Assembly: GCF_004348825.1 (NCBI RefSeq)
Contig: NZ_SMJU01000002.1
Coordinates: 62,001-126,000 of the forward strand
Length of the DNA: 64,000 nucleotides
Direction of reading: 5' to 3'
Source: Arundinibacter roseus
GTDB lineage: Bacteria > Bacteroidota > Bacteroidia > Cytophagales > Spirosomataceae
Shown here: one piece after another, positions 25,302-34,477 of the stretch
How the letters are laid out: the number at the start of each line of letters is the position of its first letter
How positions within the stretch are numbered: position 1 is the stretch's first letter
Notes under the pieces: model-generated
Databases searched by the model: none
Seen by the model: the letters and a program-made list of their open reading frames with translations, nothing else
What the model was told of the DNA's origin: nothing
Program-made: the position numbers and the translations under genes

Positions 25302-27200
25302 TTAGTTATTATCTTTTTGTTTGTCAGCAAAGAGCTGGTTTTCTGAAAAAACGCCTGCAAGTAACTCTGGCATAAAGTCTTTCATGTTAATACTCTGTTC
25401 ATTTTCTTCCCTGTAACTCAATACAAACGCTGCTGCGTTTCTAAATTTTTTAGAGAAGTTTTCATGCCTATATCTATCAAAATCCTTGGCAATAGCCTTT
25501 CTAAATTCTGATAATTTAGACTGTTGCAAATACGGTTCGAGTAGACGATAGCTTGTATCATCAGACCTGCTTTTTCGTAGAATATAGTCTATCACCTGCC
25601 CTGCGGCAAAGGCAAAATCTGCATCAGTAGCGGTGTCAGTGTCGGCTTCGCCCATTGAAAGGCGAGCCACAAATTCTTGATATTGTTTTAGTTTACTGGC
25701 CATTGTTATTTCATTTTTGCGGTTTTTGGGTTGAAAATTTTCGTATAAACTGAACCAGATGTTCAATTTTTCTTTGATGCTATATCCATTGTTCTGCTTT
25801 AAATCGTCTTTGATATGGCTAAAAACCATATCCGAAAAAATGTGCTCATCAATTCCTTGCCTTTTTGATTTATAGACAAAATCATACACAGCTTTTCGGT
25901 ATTTCGAAAATGCTTGAAAAGTATTCCCTAAATGTTCATAATCTTCATTTTTCAAGTCACTGAAATAGTCCAAACGAAGATATTTGTTTTGAAGTAAAGG
26001 TTTAAAAACAGCTTGCTCAAAGGTAAAAATATTATTGATTTTTGGATAAAAAACAAAAGATTTTCCTCCCTTTTCTTGAATTTCAAAAAAATTCTCAATT
26101 TGTGCATCAAGCTCATATTCAAACTTACTTACAAAATCGAAGTCTTTGAAAACTATATCTTTTCCAACATACCAGTTTATTAAATAGTAGTTGTTGAAAT
26201 CCTTTTTATAGTTTTCCCAAAGTGAATTGATTATTTCTGTGAAGGTAAGCAATCTATTTTGGTTGTAGAGAGCAATGACTTTCTCTTGAAGTTCTTCTTG
26301 GTAAATAAATAAAGGGAAGGGATTTGGTATTACTTTGGGTTTTGCACTTACAACGTCTTTGAATTGCTTCAAAATATTTGCATCTACACCGTTTATCTTG
26401 TATGTCTCAAAAGTTGCTGTTTTGTGAGACATAAAGGGTTTCTTATCAGGAAAAGTTGAAATAAAATCGTTATCGTTAAATTCATTAGGTGGATATTCTC
26501 CCATGTAATATCTTTCATAAGCATCTTTCCACTCATCTAATGGAATATCTGTGAGATAAACTCTTATATAGTCTTTTTCCTTTAATTCTGATAATATAGA
26601 AACATCAATAATTTCTTGGACATCTTTTTTCTTTGAAATATCTTTTTTAATTTTCATTTTAGGTATTTCTTCAAAAATTTGGTTTAAGCAAAATTTTTCA
26701 AAATTAGTAATTTTGCTTTCTAAATCTTGGTTAATCACATCCAAGCAAAGTTTCTGAGCATTTATAAAGTAAGCAGGTATGCTTTCTTTAACTAACCCCA
26801 TTTTATATAATTTAATTTGTAGTTCAAGTTCATCTTTATCATTTGGATCATCCATTTTACTTTTGATCTCTCTAATGATGGTTTCAATCTTTTGCTTATC
26901 GCTTCCCAAGCTAAAATTAAAAGCTATTGAAAATGGTGACGCAGAATGAATTTTTTGCTTTTTGTCGAATTTTTGTTGCTGATTCATAGATATATATGAA
27001 CTATATCTCTCAAATGACAATATTTGTGATAGGTCTTCATCCAATTCAGCGACGCCATCATAGTAGACATATTTTTCTATTCGTGAATCTCCTTCCTGTG
27101 CGATATTAGTTAGTATGTGTAACCCTTTGCTTGGTCTGTAAGCAAGATTCTTAAAATCCTCACCAAGGTTTTGCGTAAAGTTGACTATTTCTTTTATCAT
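25302..27200 (-). CDS. cas8b: Type I-B Cascade large subunit Cas8b (Csh1-like)
   Basis: A 632-residue protein beginning MIKEIVNFTQNLGEDFKNLA, typical of Csh1/Cas8b. The sequence is otherwise poorly conserved, as is usual for large subunits, which recognise the PAM and help recruit Cas3. The C-terminal 130 residues are helical and could serve the small-subunit role often fused to, or produced from, Cas8b (inference). It follows cas6 after a 112-base AT-rich gap and precedes cas7. GC is low (19 of 60 in one sampled line). Confidence 0.9.
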   Translation of the reverse strand: MIKEIVNFTQNLGEDFKNLAYRPSKGLHILTNIAQEGDSRIEKYVYYDGVAELDEDLSQILSFERYSSYISMNQQQKFDKKQKIHSASPFSIAFNFSLGSDKQKIETIIREIKSKMDDPNDKDELELQIKLYKMGLVKESIPAYFINAQKLCLDVINQDLESKITNFEKFCLNQIFEEIPKMKIKKDISKKKDVQEIIDVSILSELKEKDYIRVYLTDIPLDEWKDAYERYYMGEYPPNEFNDNDFISTFPDKKPFMSHKTATFETYKINGVDANILKQFKDVVSAKPKVIPNPFPLFIYQEELQEKVIALYNQNRLLTFTEIINSLWENYKKDFNNYYLINWYVGKDIVFKDFDFVSKFEYELDAQIENFFEIQEKGGKSFVFYPKINNIFTFEQAVFKPLLQNKYLRLDYFSDLKNEDYEHLGNTFQAFSKYRKAVYDFVYKSKRQGIDEHIFSDMVFSHIKDDLKQNNGYSIKEKLNIWFSLYENFQPKNRKNEITMASKLKQYQEFVARLSMGEADTDTATDADFAFAAGQVIDYILRKSRSDDTSYRLLEPYLQQSKLSEFRKAIAKDFDRYRHENFSKKFRNAAAFVLSYREENEQSINMKDFMPELLAGVFSENQLFADKQKDNN

Positions 27201-27312
27201 AGTTTTATAGATTCTGTGGTGTTCAAATTAAATTTAACAGCAAGTGAATTTTCATTTGGGTTGGAAATTTTAAGTAAAAATAAAAGAGATCATTTAGTCA
27301 ATAGTCTCGGTT

Positions 27313-28134
27313 TCACCCACTCCCCATCACCTCACAGCACCCATTTCCCATAGAAGAAAACCGCCCAAACCCACCCAGATACCCCACTTCCAGCAGTTCG
27401 GCGGGGGCCGTGAGTTCAAACTGAAAGTTGTGGTAGCCTACTACCTTTGTTTCGGCGTCCTTATTTTCCTTTACCTTCATTTTGCGGACTTTCAGCCGCT
27501 CGGGCTCCGTCAATAGCCTGAACCTGACCAGGCGTTCGGCCAGGTGAGCGTCCATTTCGGGCAGGGCGTTGGGGGCTATTGAGCGGTATTTGTCTACCAG
27601 ATTCAGGGCAAAAAGTCCGGCAAAGGCCTCGTCGTCAGGGCGCAGGTATTGATCCAGGCCATTGTGCTTGTCGGCCACTATCATCGGCGACAGTGTCCGA
27701 AAGGTAGCCGTAGTTGTACCCATCCATGTAGTATCTGTGGGTAACGTTTCAACGCGCTCTACTACAAAATCTGCCTGATGTTCGTGGTTGTACAAGCTCA
27801 GCCGCTGATCCTGAAACAATCCAACAATGAAATGTTCGGCGGCTTCTTCTACATAAAAGGATAGTACGACTGTACAGATTTCTGAACGGATAGTCATATA
27901 CGTATCGCCCGGACGAATCCGATCCATGCGGGGAATGTGCAGCGATGAGAAGGTAAAATGTTTAAAACTCTTGGTGCTTTGTGCCGGGCTGTATCCGGTC
28001 TGATGCAAAAAGGTAGCGTAGGCTTCGTCGGCCTGCCGTAAAAGCCCGTAGAGCCAGCTTTGCAGGGGATACTGATAGTTGAAGAGCAAGGGCTGACGGT
28101 CACGAAGGGGGCGGAGGTAAAGTTTAAAGCGCAT
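27313..28134 (-). CDS. cas6: CRISPR pre-crRNA endoribonuclease Cas6
   Basis: I use the ATG at 28132-28134 (MRFKLYLRPLRDRQPLLFNY), giving 273 residues; an upstream ATG at 28158 adds eight residues. The protein has the paired RAMP folds and ends with the glycine-rich loop GYLGGFGRFSSMGNGCCEV that defines Cas6. It cuts each repeat to leave the AUUGAAAU 5' handle. It is the first gene of the minus-strand cas operon, divergent from the WYL regulator. It is GC-rich (35 of 60 in one line), contrasting sharply with cas8b just downstream. Confidence 0.93.
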   Translation of the reverse strand: MRFKLYLRPLRDRQPLLFNYQYPLQSWLYGLLRQADEAYATFLHQTGYSPAQSTKSFKHFTFSSLHIPRMDRIRPGDTYMTIRSEICTVVLSFYVEEAAEHFIVGLFQDQRLSLYNHEHQADFVVERVETLPTDTTWMGTTTATFRTLSPMIVADKHNGLDQYLRPDDEAFAGLFALNLVDKYRSIAPNALPEMDAHLAERLVRFRLLTEPERLKVRKMKVKENKDAETKVVGYHNFQFELTAPAELLEVGYLGGFGRFSSMGNGCCEVMGSG

Positions 28135-28222
28135 AGAGTATGGATTTGTCGGGAGCATAGTTACAGTTTTTACAAGATAAGTACAATTAATTTGTGCCTT
28201 ATTTTTAAAATATTATTCTTAT

Positions 28223-28269
28223 TTTGACACGTCAAAGTTCACACCCTCCCGTGCAATCCACTTGCACGG
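28223..28269. promoter_or_regulatory. Two inverted repeats in the cas6-WYL divergent promoter region
   Basis: In the 131-156 base divergent gap are TTTGAC-AC-GTCAAA (28223-28236) and a perfect CCGTGCAA-5 nt-TTGCACGG (28249-28269), the latter ending 21 bases before the WYL start codon. Their symmetry suits binding by a dimeric HTH-WYL regulator controlling itself and cas6. That role is inference from position. Confidence 0.5.
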
Positions 28270-28290
28270 AATAAACTTTTCTAAAAAAAA

Positions 28291-29271
28291 ATGACAACCC
28301 CTCAGTACGATCGCCTGAAAAGGCTCAACGAACGCCTCAACCAATGGGGCGGGCGTCCTGTTCCCAAAGCCGAACTGCTCCGGCTAACCTCCGTGTCCGA
28401 ACGGACTTTCAAAGAAGACCTCGCGCTGATGCGAGAGGAGTTTCAGGCACCCATTCAGTATTGTCGCCGCACCAAAGGTTTTTACTACGCCTCACAATTT
28501 GATCTGATGGCCTCAGTTGCTCTCAACGACCGGGACGTGCAAACGCTCGAAACGGCCGTAGCTGCTTTGGCACAGTTTAAAGACCTGCCGCTTTTTGCCG
28601 AGCTGCGCGGAACCGTCGATAAAATTGAAAGTGCGGTGCGGTTTCGGGTGCGGCCTTCTCCACAGGCTCAGCGCATTCAGTTTGAATCGGTGCCGTATTT
28701 CCAAAATATTGAGCTCATTGAGCCGCTGCTCCACTGCATCGTTCAGCAGCAGGTCGTCGAGTTTGACTACCAAAAGCACGATCAGGCGCAGGCCGAGCGC
28801 TACGACCTGCATCCCTATCTCATAAAAGAGTACCGCAACCGATGGTATGTGTTGGGACACTGTCCCAAACGACACAGTTTGCGGATTTTTGGGCTGGATC
28901 GCATCGTGGCCAACAGCCTTCAATCGACCGGGGCATTTTTTGATGAGCCTGATTTTGATGCCTCGCAGTATTTTGCCTACACGCTTGGCATTGCGGTCTA
29001 TGATCAGCAGCCCGAAGAAGTTGTTTTATCCATGACTCCCGGTCACGGACGGTTCTTTAAATCACAGCCTTTTTTTGCGTTTCAGCCCGACGATATTCTG
29101 ATGGACACACCCAAAGAATTCAGGATTCGGTTTCCGCGCATTAGTATCAACAAAGAGCTTGTGATGGAGCTCGTGCGCTGGGGAAATCAGATTCGGGTAG
29201 TTTCGCCGGAATCTTTGCGGCAGAAAGTAGTGGAGTATTTGCAGCGGGCATTGAATCAGTACGAAACATAA
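28291..29271 (+). CDS. HTH-WYL transcriptional regulator (probable CRISPR-Cas regulator)
   Basis: A 326-residue protein. The N-terminal winged HTH (about 1-65) includes LLRLTSVSERTFKEDLALM. A linker region follows, then a WYL domain at about 145-215 with YLIKEYRNRWYVLGHC and SLRIFGLDRI carrying the conserved W-Y and the ligand-contacting Arg. A C-terminal WCX-like extension completes it. WYL proteins respond to nucleic-acid or nucleotide ligands and commonly regulate phage-defence loci. It is divergent from cas6 with palindromes between, which supports local control. Whether it represses or activates cannot be read. Confidence 0.9.
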   Translation: MTTPQYDRLKRLNERLNQWGGRPVPKAELLRLTSVSERTFKEDLALMREEFQAPIQYCRRTKGFYYASQFDLMASVALNDRDVQTLETAVAALAQFKDLPLFAELRGTVDKIESAVRFRVRPSPQAQRIQFESVPYFQNIELIEPLLHCIVQQQVVEFDYQKHDQAQAERYDLHPYLIKEYRNRWYVLGHCPKRHSLRIFGLDRIVANSLQSTGAFFDEPDFDASQYFAYTLGIAVYDQQPEEVVLSMTPGHGRFFKSQPFFAFQPDDILMDTPKEFRIRFPRISINKELVMELVRWGNQIRVVSPESLRQKVVEYLQRALNQYET

Positions 29272-29387
29272 CTGCCAATAGTTTTTGGTTGTGCGAAACA
29301 GTTCAAATAGCGTTGCATGTCACACGTACACAACTTTTTTGCACGCATGTATATGGTGCGTTCTGTTTGCAATAGCTGTGGTTTCTC

Positions 29388-29512
29388 CTCAATCCTGATG
29401 AGCTCCCCCACACGCTGCAAAGGGGTCGCTCCCAGGGGAGCTCAAAAGGATGAATATTCTGGATGACTGGCTACAAACAGGCAGCTCCTCCGGAGCATTT
29501 TTGGGTGTTTCG
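29388..29512. repeat. REP-like palindromic element, copy A
   Basis: This element contains GAGCTCCC...GGGAGCTC arms (about 29400-29443), then GGCTACAAACAGGC (29469-29482) and the hairpin GCTCCTCCGGAGCATTT (29483-29500 region). The second half matches copies B and D. It lies in the 645-base gene-free gap 29272-29916, which otherwise holds AT-rich sequence and no credible gene. Confidence 0.55.
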
Positions 29513-29656
29513 GAAAAACTCCTGTTTGATAGGCTTTATTTAAGGAGATTTGTGGTATAAATGTCTATAAATAAAGATTTTGTATAAGTAATTAAGCAAA
29601 CTTAGTTTAGAGTATAATTTTTTAATGGGCATCTCTTGAATACTAGTACTACTTAT

Positions 29657-29836
29657 GCCTCGTAGAGGCTTACCGTTAGTAGAATAATGTCCATTTATCT
29701 CTCATGAGCTCCGTTAGGAGCGGCCCGTGGGGGCTGCTGATGATTCGCTCTTAACGGAGCTAGTTATACTCATTATCAACAAATTGGCTACAAACCGTTA
29801 GCCCGGCATGGAATGCTCCTGCGGAGCATTTGAGAG
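29657..29836. repeat. REP-like palindromic elements, copy B and GCCTC-type copy
   Basis: GCCTCGTAGAGGCTTA (29657-29672) is a short palindrome related to copies near 39900 and 39978. Next comes GCTCCGTTAGGAGCGGCCC (29708-29726), its complement-like TTAACGGAGCTAG, GGCTACAAAC, and the hairpin GCTCCTGCGGAGCATTTGAG (29816-29835). The same blocks recur at 40029-40047 and 45238-45256. Confidence 0.6.
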
Positions 29837-29916
29837 ATCATATTTTAAAAATATAATCTAATTCTGCTTGATTACTTATCTATTGTGGCTGTTAACCAGT
29901 AGCTAGCAGTTATAAT

Positions 29917-31305
29917 TTACTGCACCTGCTGTTTCCAGGCCGCATATTTGGTCCGCATAGTGGCGAGCCGGGTTTTGTAGGCAGGATCGGCCACTACATT
30001 TTTGGTTTCAGAAGGATCTTTTTTCAGGTCAAATAATTCCTCGTAGCCGTGTTCCGTGTAAGTCATGTACTTAAAGGGTGGCTGTACAATGCCTTCTACT
30101 TTCGGGATTTTGGGGCTGCCCATGAACGTGTGTTCATAAAAAAACTCCTGCCGGTTGGCCTTGGACTTTTTTGGTGCACTTACTTCCTTCACCAGGTCAA
30201 TTCCCTGCATCTGAGCGGGGATTTCCAACCCGGCAAGCTGCAAAATGGTTGGCGCAATGTCGATATTGAGCGCAATGTTTTCTTCTTTCTTGCCCTTAAT
30301 TTTAGCATTTCGGGGATCATACACAATCAGCGGCACGCGAATCGACTCCTCGTGGCCGTACCATTTTCCGGCGAGGCCGTACTCGCCCAGGTAAAAACCA
30401 TTGTCGCCCATGAAAATAATGACCGTGTTGTCGGCCAATCCTTTTTCTTCTAATTTCTTCACCAGATTTCCTACTACTTCATCTACGCCGCTAATCAGGC
30501 GGTAGTAATTGCGGACGCTTTCCTGATACATCCGGTTGTTTTCAAACCGCAGGTGCCAGCGTTCACGGGCGATGTTCTGTTCGGTACGGAAAAAATCCGG
30601 GAACGAATTCCAGTATTTTGGGTCTGCCTTGGGCGACTCCGCGATAGAATCCGCCGCATACATCGGTTTGTAGCGAGGCTGAATAATGAACTGCCGGGGG
30701 TCGTTGTCCTGCACGTGTGGAGCCTTAAAACTCACCGACAGGCAAAAAGGCTGATCCGTAGAGCCGTCAATAAATTTCAGGATGTCTTTGTTGACCTGAT
30801 CCGTATTGTGAATATCGTTTCCGTTTTCGTCCTTCATCTCGTAGTCCGGCTGACTTTTGTTGGTGCAGGCCCAGAAATCAAAGGCGCTTTGTGGCTGATC
30901 TTTGGGAGCGCCCACGCCATATTTCCCCACAAAACCAATGCGGTAGCCCGCTTTTTTGAGCAGCATCGGATAGGTTTGGGCCAGGGCTTCGGGTTTAAAA
31001 CTCGTGTTAAAATCTTCAATCCCGTGCCGCGACATATATTGTCCGCTCAGCATTGTGGCCCGGCTCACGCAGCAAATGGACGTAGTGACGTAGGCATTTT
31101 TGAAAAGTGTACCCTGCCTTGCCAGCTGATCGAGGTTAGGGGTTTTAATCAATGGATTTCCCATAATTCCCAAAGCATCAGCTCGTTGGTCGTCCGTAAG
31201 CAGATAAATAATGTTGGGTTTGGCGGGTGGTGCGGTTTTCTGGGTCAGATAAAAACCTGTACTTATTACTACCACAAAAAAGGAAACGATCAGGGTACGT
31301 ATCAT
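29917..31305 (-). CDS. Sulfatase (CCVSR active-site type)
   Basis: A 462-residue exported sulfatase of the S1/alkaline-phosphatase superfamily. A signal peptide or anchor occupies residues 1-20. Metal residues start at D38-D39 (LLTDDQRADALG). The formylglycine motif is C78-C-V-S-R82, with C78 the expected converted residue; Val replaces the usual Pro at +2. A distal metal/substrate block GDNGFYLGEYGLAGKW lies near residue 300. It hydrolyses a sulfate ester on glycans, probably in the periplasm. It is the last gene of PUL1, 70 bases after another sulfatase. The exact sulfated sugar is unknown. Cys conversion needs a formylglycine-generating enzyme not present here. Confidence 0.9.
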   Translation of the reverse strand: MIRTLIVSFFVVVISTGFYLTQKTAPPAKPNIIYLLTDDQRADALGIMGNPLIKTPNLDQLARQGTLFKNAYVTTSICCVSRATMLSGQYMSRHGIEDFNTSFKPEALAQTYPMLLKKAGYRIGFVGKYGVGAPKDQPQSAFDFWACTNKSQPDYEMKDENGNDIHNTDQVNKDILKFIDGSTDQPFCLSVSFKAPHVQDNDPRQFIIQPRYKPMYAADSIAESPKADPKYWNSFPDFFRTEQNIARERWHLRFENNRMYQESVRNYYRLISGVDEVVGNLVKKLEEKGLADNTVIIFMGDNGFYLGEYGLAGKWYGHEESIRVPLIVYDPRNAKIKGKKEENIALNIDIAPTILQLAGLEIPAQMQGIDLVKEVSAPKKSKANRQEFFYEHTFMGSPKIPKVEGIVQPPFKYMTYTEHGYEELFDLKKDPSETKNVVADPAYKTRLATMRTKYAAWKQQVQ

Positions 31306-31375
31306 GGGTAAAAAATAAAAATGGCTTAACTCTATTCTATTAACTTCGTCGGCGGTGTAAACAGCAGCGGCGACT

Positions 31376-32830
31376 TCATTCCAAAATGGGTTTACCTTCG
31401 TAATTTACCGTACGGTAAGGCACGGTTTCGGTTTCATCAATAAGGTACTTCCACTGCTTTACATACTCTAATCCGGGCTTAAAAGCATCCTTCCGTTTCT
31501 TCAACTCACGTACAAGCGCTTTTTCCATCGTGGCCTGTAATTTTGCAAACTCAGGCTTTCCCACCAGATTATTGAGTTGATACGGATCTTCCTGATTGTC
31601 AAAAAGTACCCACGGACCTTTCAGGTCGCGGGCGTAGGTATAGCGCTTCGACACCACGCCCCGGTATTCTTTGCCGCCCATTTTTCGGGCCCATTGACCA
31701 AAAGGCTGAACGCAGGAAATCAGCGTGTATTCGACAGTATTTTTCTTAAATTCCCGCAAAACGTCCGAATAATCAATACCCTCAACCGACGCCGGAATTG
31801 GCAGCTTACACATGCCCAGGAGCGTAGGCATGATGTCGGGCGTATTGAGCAGAACGTCTGATTTCCACTGCGTGTTTTTTCCAAATAGTTTAGGATAATG
31901 CAATAGAAATGGTACCCGAATACTTTCCTCGTAAGGTTGTTGTTTGTTCCAGAATCCATGTGCACCCAGCAGATCGCCGTGGTCGGAGGTAAAAACCAGA
32001 ATCGTGTTTTCCTCAATCCCTGTATCTTTCAGCGTTTGCCAGAGCTTGTCCACCGACTCGTCAATGGCAGCCATGTGGGCGTAGTAGCCTCTCAGGTCGC
32101 GGGTTGCTTTTTCGCGGTTGGCTTCGGGAATATTCGGATTGAGAATCATCGGTTTATTCTCAAACATCTTTTTGTATTTTTCAGGAGCCGTCTGATACGG
32201 ATCGTGTGGGGCACCCATGGAAATAAACAGCACAAAAGGCTTTTCCTTTGTCGCCTGATCTTTAATGTACGTGATGGCGTCGTCAGTTTGGGCAATGACA
32301 TCATAGCCCGGCCATTTCAGTTTCACATCCGAGTCGCCGGCGTAGTAGGCCGAGTTGTTGTAATCGTGGGTGCATTCCAGCGCTTTCCAGTAGCCAAATC
32401 CCTGCTGCCGGGTCGGCGGAATGTAGCTATTGCGCCCGTGGCCGTCGAGGTGCCATTTACCAATGTAGCCCGTGGTGTAGCCGTTTTGGTTAAAAACTTT
32501 GGGTAGCGTGATCCGGTCGATGCCCAACAGCACGTCGTTCATGAAGACTCCGTGCGTCAGCGGATATTGTCCGGTAAGCAGCGAAGCCCGGTGCGGCGAA
32601 CAAACAGGCATGCCCGAAACCGCATTTCGTACGTGCATACTTTCTTTCCTGAGGCGGTCGAGGGTAGGGGTGTGGGCGTTTTTATCTCCCAAAAAACCCA
32701 TCGCCTGCGACCGCCACTGATCTACCAGTACGTACACAATGTTGGGTTTTTTGTCCTGCGCAAAGCCGTTGGTTACAAGGCCAGCTACGAAAAGTATTGT
32801 ACAAAATAATCTCTGTGATAAATTCTTCAT
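31376..32830 (-). CDS. Sulfatase (CSPHR active-site type)
   Basis: A 484-residue S1-type sulfatase with a signal peptide (residues 1-24, ending GFAQ). Metal Asp is in VLVDQWRSQAMG (D37). The formylglycine motif is C77-S-P-H-R81 in VCSPHRASLLTGQY, the canonical C-x-P-x-R. The second metal block is VFTSDHGDLLGAHGFW near residue 285. It lies between the PUL1 susD hairpin and the other PUL1 sulfatase, so the two probably act on different sulfate positions of the same imported glycan (inference). The long C-terminus is normal for the family. Confidence 0.92.
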   Translation of the reverse strand: MKNLSQRLFCTILFVAGLVTNGFAQDKKPNIVYVLVDQWRSQAMGFLGDKNAHTPTLDRLRKESMHVRNAVSGMPVCSPHRASLLTGQYPLTHGVFMNDVLLGIDRITLPKVFNQNGYTTGYIGKWHLDGHGRNSYIPPTRQQGFGYWKALECTHDYNNSAYYAGDSDVKLKWPGYDVIAQTDDAITYIKDQATKEKPFVLFISMGAPHDPYQTAPEKYKKMFENKPMILNPNIPEANREKATRDLRGYYAHMAAIDESVDKLWQTLKDTGIEENTILVFTSDHGDLLGAHGFWNKQQPYEESIRVPFLLHYPKLFGKNTQWKSDVLLNTPDIMPTLLGMCKLPIPASVEGIDYSDVLREFKKNTVEYTLISCVQPFGQWARKMGGKEYRGVVSKRYTYARDLKGPWVLFDNQEDPYQLNNLVGKPEFAKLQATMEKALVRELKKRKDAFKPGLEYVKQWKYLIDETETVPYRTVNYEGKPILE

Positions 32831-32849
32831 GAGAAATAATTTTAAAAGA

Positions 32850-32898
32850 ACGCTGAGCAGAAATTGATTAAAGAATCGATCTTATTTCCACTCAGCGT
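32850..32898 (-). terminator. Stem-loop between susD1 and the sulfatase gene
   Basis: A perfect 8-bp outer stem ACGCTGAG / CTCAGCGT has inner pairings GAAAT/ATTTC and GATT/AATC. On the minus strand it is followed by TCTTTTAAAATT. It starts 61 bases after the susD1 stop and may attenuate or protect the upstream susCD message. Confidence 0.65.
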
Positions 32899-32959
32899 CA
32901 GGTGTTTGCTATGTTTTTGTGAGGTTTGGCTTTCATAAAAAGACAAAAGCCAGGCCAAC

Positions 32960-34438
32960 CTAATATCCGGGATTTTGGGTCAGTTTGTTTACCAGGATTT
33001 CATTGTTCGGAATGGGCGCCAGCAGCTTATTCGGTGTGAGCGTATAGGCACCATCGTACAGATACGGTTTTTTGGCAATTTCGCGCTGTCCGTGGGCGGT
33101 CATCACTTCGATGGCCTTTCCGGTACGTTTCAGATCGTACCAACGGTGATTTTCAAAACACAACTCCACGCGTCGTTCGTTGGCAATGAGGTCTTGCAGC
33201 TCAGTCTTAGACAGCCCCGAAAGCGGTGAAGTAAGTCCGGCGCGGTTGCGAACCAGTTGCACATAGGGAAGTGCTTCACTTGCTTTTCCCTGCTCGTTGA
33301 GCACTTCGGCATACATCAGCAGCACATCGGCGTAGCGCAGCACGGGCAGGTTGTCGCCCGCACGGTTGTCGGGGGCTGTTAGTGGTGGCTTGTACTTGGC
33401 GCAGTAGGGTATTGGCCGTACCTGATTGTCCCAGTCAAGGCCGGTCCAGTAGCCAATCGCCACATCTTTGCGGGTATCGCCGGGCTCAAAGGCATTGATC
33501 AGATCATCCGTTGGCTGATTCCAGCCTGCACCCACAATGTTGATGTTGGGCCGCTTCGTAACAGCGCCGCCGGAGGTGTGCGGTGCAAACAAAAAGATAA
33601 ACTGATTGGCCACTTCGGCGCTGCTTTCTGAATACTGAATGGCGAAAATGGTCTCTTTGTAATCTTTTTTAGAAGGATCAAACAAATCTGCATAGGAGGG
33701 TAGCAGCTGATACTTCCCCGCCGAAATGACCGCCGAAAGGGCTTGCTGTGCTTCGGTAAATTGCTTGCGGGTCAGGTATACTTTTCCCAGCATACCCTGA
33801 GCCGCCCATTGGTTGGCGCGGCCGGCTTCTTCCACGTCCGAGGCTTTGGAAAAATGCGTAACGGCTTCCTGTAAATCTTTAATAATCAGTGCGTAAATCT
33901 CGTCCTCGGTGGCCCGTTGAATGTTCACCGCTTCCTGCGAAGTGATGGGTTTATCTACCAGCGGCACTCCGCCAAACTGTCTGACGAGGTTGAAGTAGTA
34001 AAGGGCCCGCAGAAAACGTGCTTCGCCGGCACAGCGATCTTTGTACGATTGCTTCGAGAAAGTCACACCCTCCCGGTCCAGTTCACTGAGCAGCTTGTTG
34101 CAGCGGGTGATGCCCCGGTAGGAAAGATTCCAGAAGTCGCGGTAGGCGGCGTTGTCTGAGCCCAGAATAAACTGATCAATTACTCCGCGGGAGGCTTCGC
34201 CGGTACGGATGTTGTTTTGCTGTGTACCATTGTCCGAGCTGAGTTCGGCAAGTACCCAATGCTGGTTTTTTTCGTAGTCGCGCATGGGCAGGTAGCAGCC
34301 GTTGGCCAGGAGAATAAATTCTACCTCGGATTTATAAAAGTTGCCTTCATTCAGGGAGTCTTCGGGATACAGTTCCAGGAAATCGTTGGAGCAGGACGTC
34401 ATCAGACAGATGAGTAAAATACTGGCTATTTTTTTCAT
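32960..34438 (-). CDS. SusD/RagB-family outer-membrane lipoprotein (PUL1)
   Basis: A 492-residue protein with a lipoprotein signal (KKIASILLICLMTSC, lipid Cys16). The mature N-terminus FLELYPEDSLNEGNFY and the C-terminal ELCFENHRWYDLKRTGKAIE and LLAPIPNNEILVNKLTQNPGY are classic SusD signatures. SusD caps the SusC barrel on the cell surface and captures glycan. It is paired with susC1, 39 bases upstream. Tetratricopeptide-like helices fill the body. Ligand unknown. Confidence 0.95.
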   Translation of the reverse strand: MKKIASILLICLMTSCSNDFLELYPEDSLNEGNFYKSEVEFILLANGCYLPMRDYEKNQHWVLAELSSDNGTQQNNIRTGEASRGVIDQFILGSDNAAYRDFWNLSYRGITRCNKLLSELDREGVTFSKQSYKDRCAGEARFLRALYYFNLVRQFGGVPLVDKPITSQEAVNIQRATEDEIYALIIKDLQEAVTHFSKASDVEEAGRANQWAAQGMLGKVYLTRKQFTEAQQALSAVISAGKYQLLPSYADLFDPSKKDYKETIFAIQYSESSAEVANQFIFLFAPHTSGGAVTKRPNINIVGAGWNQPTDDLINAFEPGDTRKDVAIGYWTGLDWDNQVRPIPYCAKYKPPLTAPDNRAGDNLPVLRYADVLLMYAEVLNEQGKASEALPYVQLVRNRAGLTSPLSGLSKTELQDLIANERRVELCFENHRWYDLKRTGKAIEVMTAHGQREIAKKPYLYDGAYTLTPNKLLAPIPNNEILVNKLTQNPGY

Positions 34439-34477
34439 TATAATTTCATTTAGAGATAGATAGCTTAAAAATTTTCA

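Noticed and set aside
29272-29916. Possible insertion-sequence remnant in the 645-base gap
   Set aside because: No transposase fragment or terminal repeat pair with target duplication is visible; the palindromes fit REP-like elements better.
29917-31305. CCVSR sulfatase as an inactive enzyme because Pro is missing
   Set aside because: Formylglycine motifs tolerate other residues at +2; Cys and Arg are both present, so inactivity is not supported.
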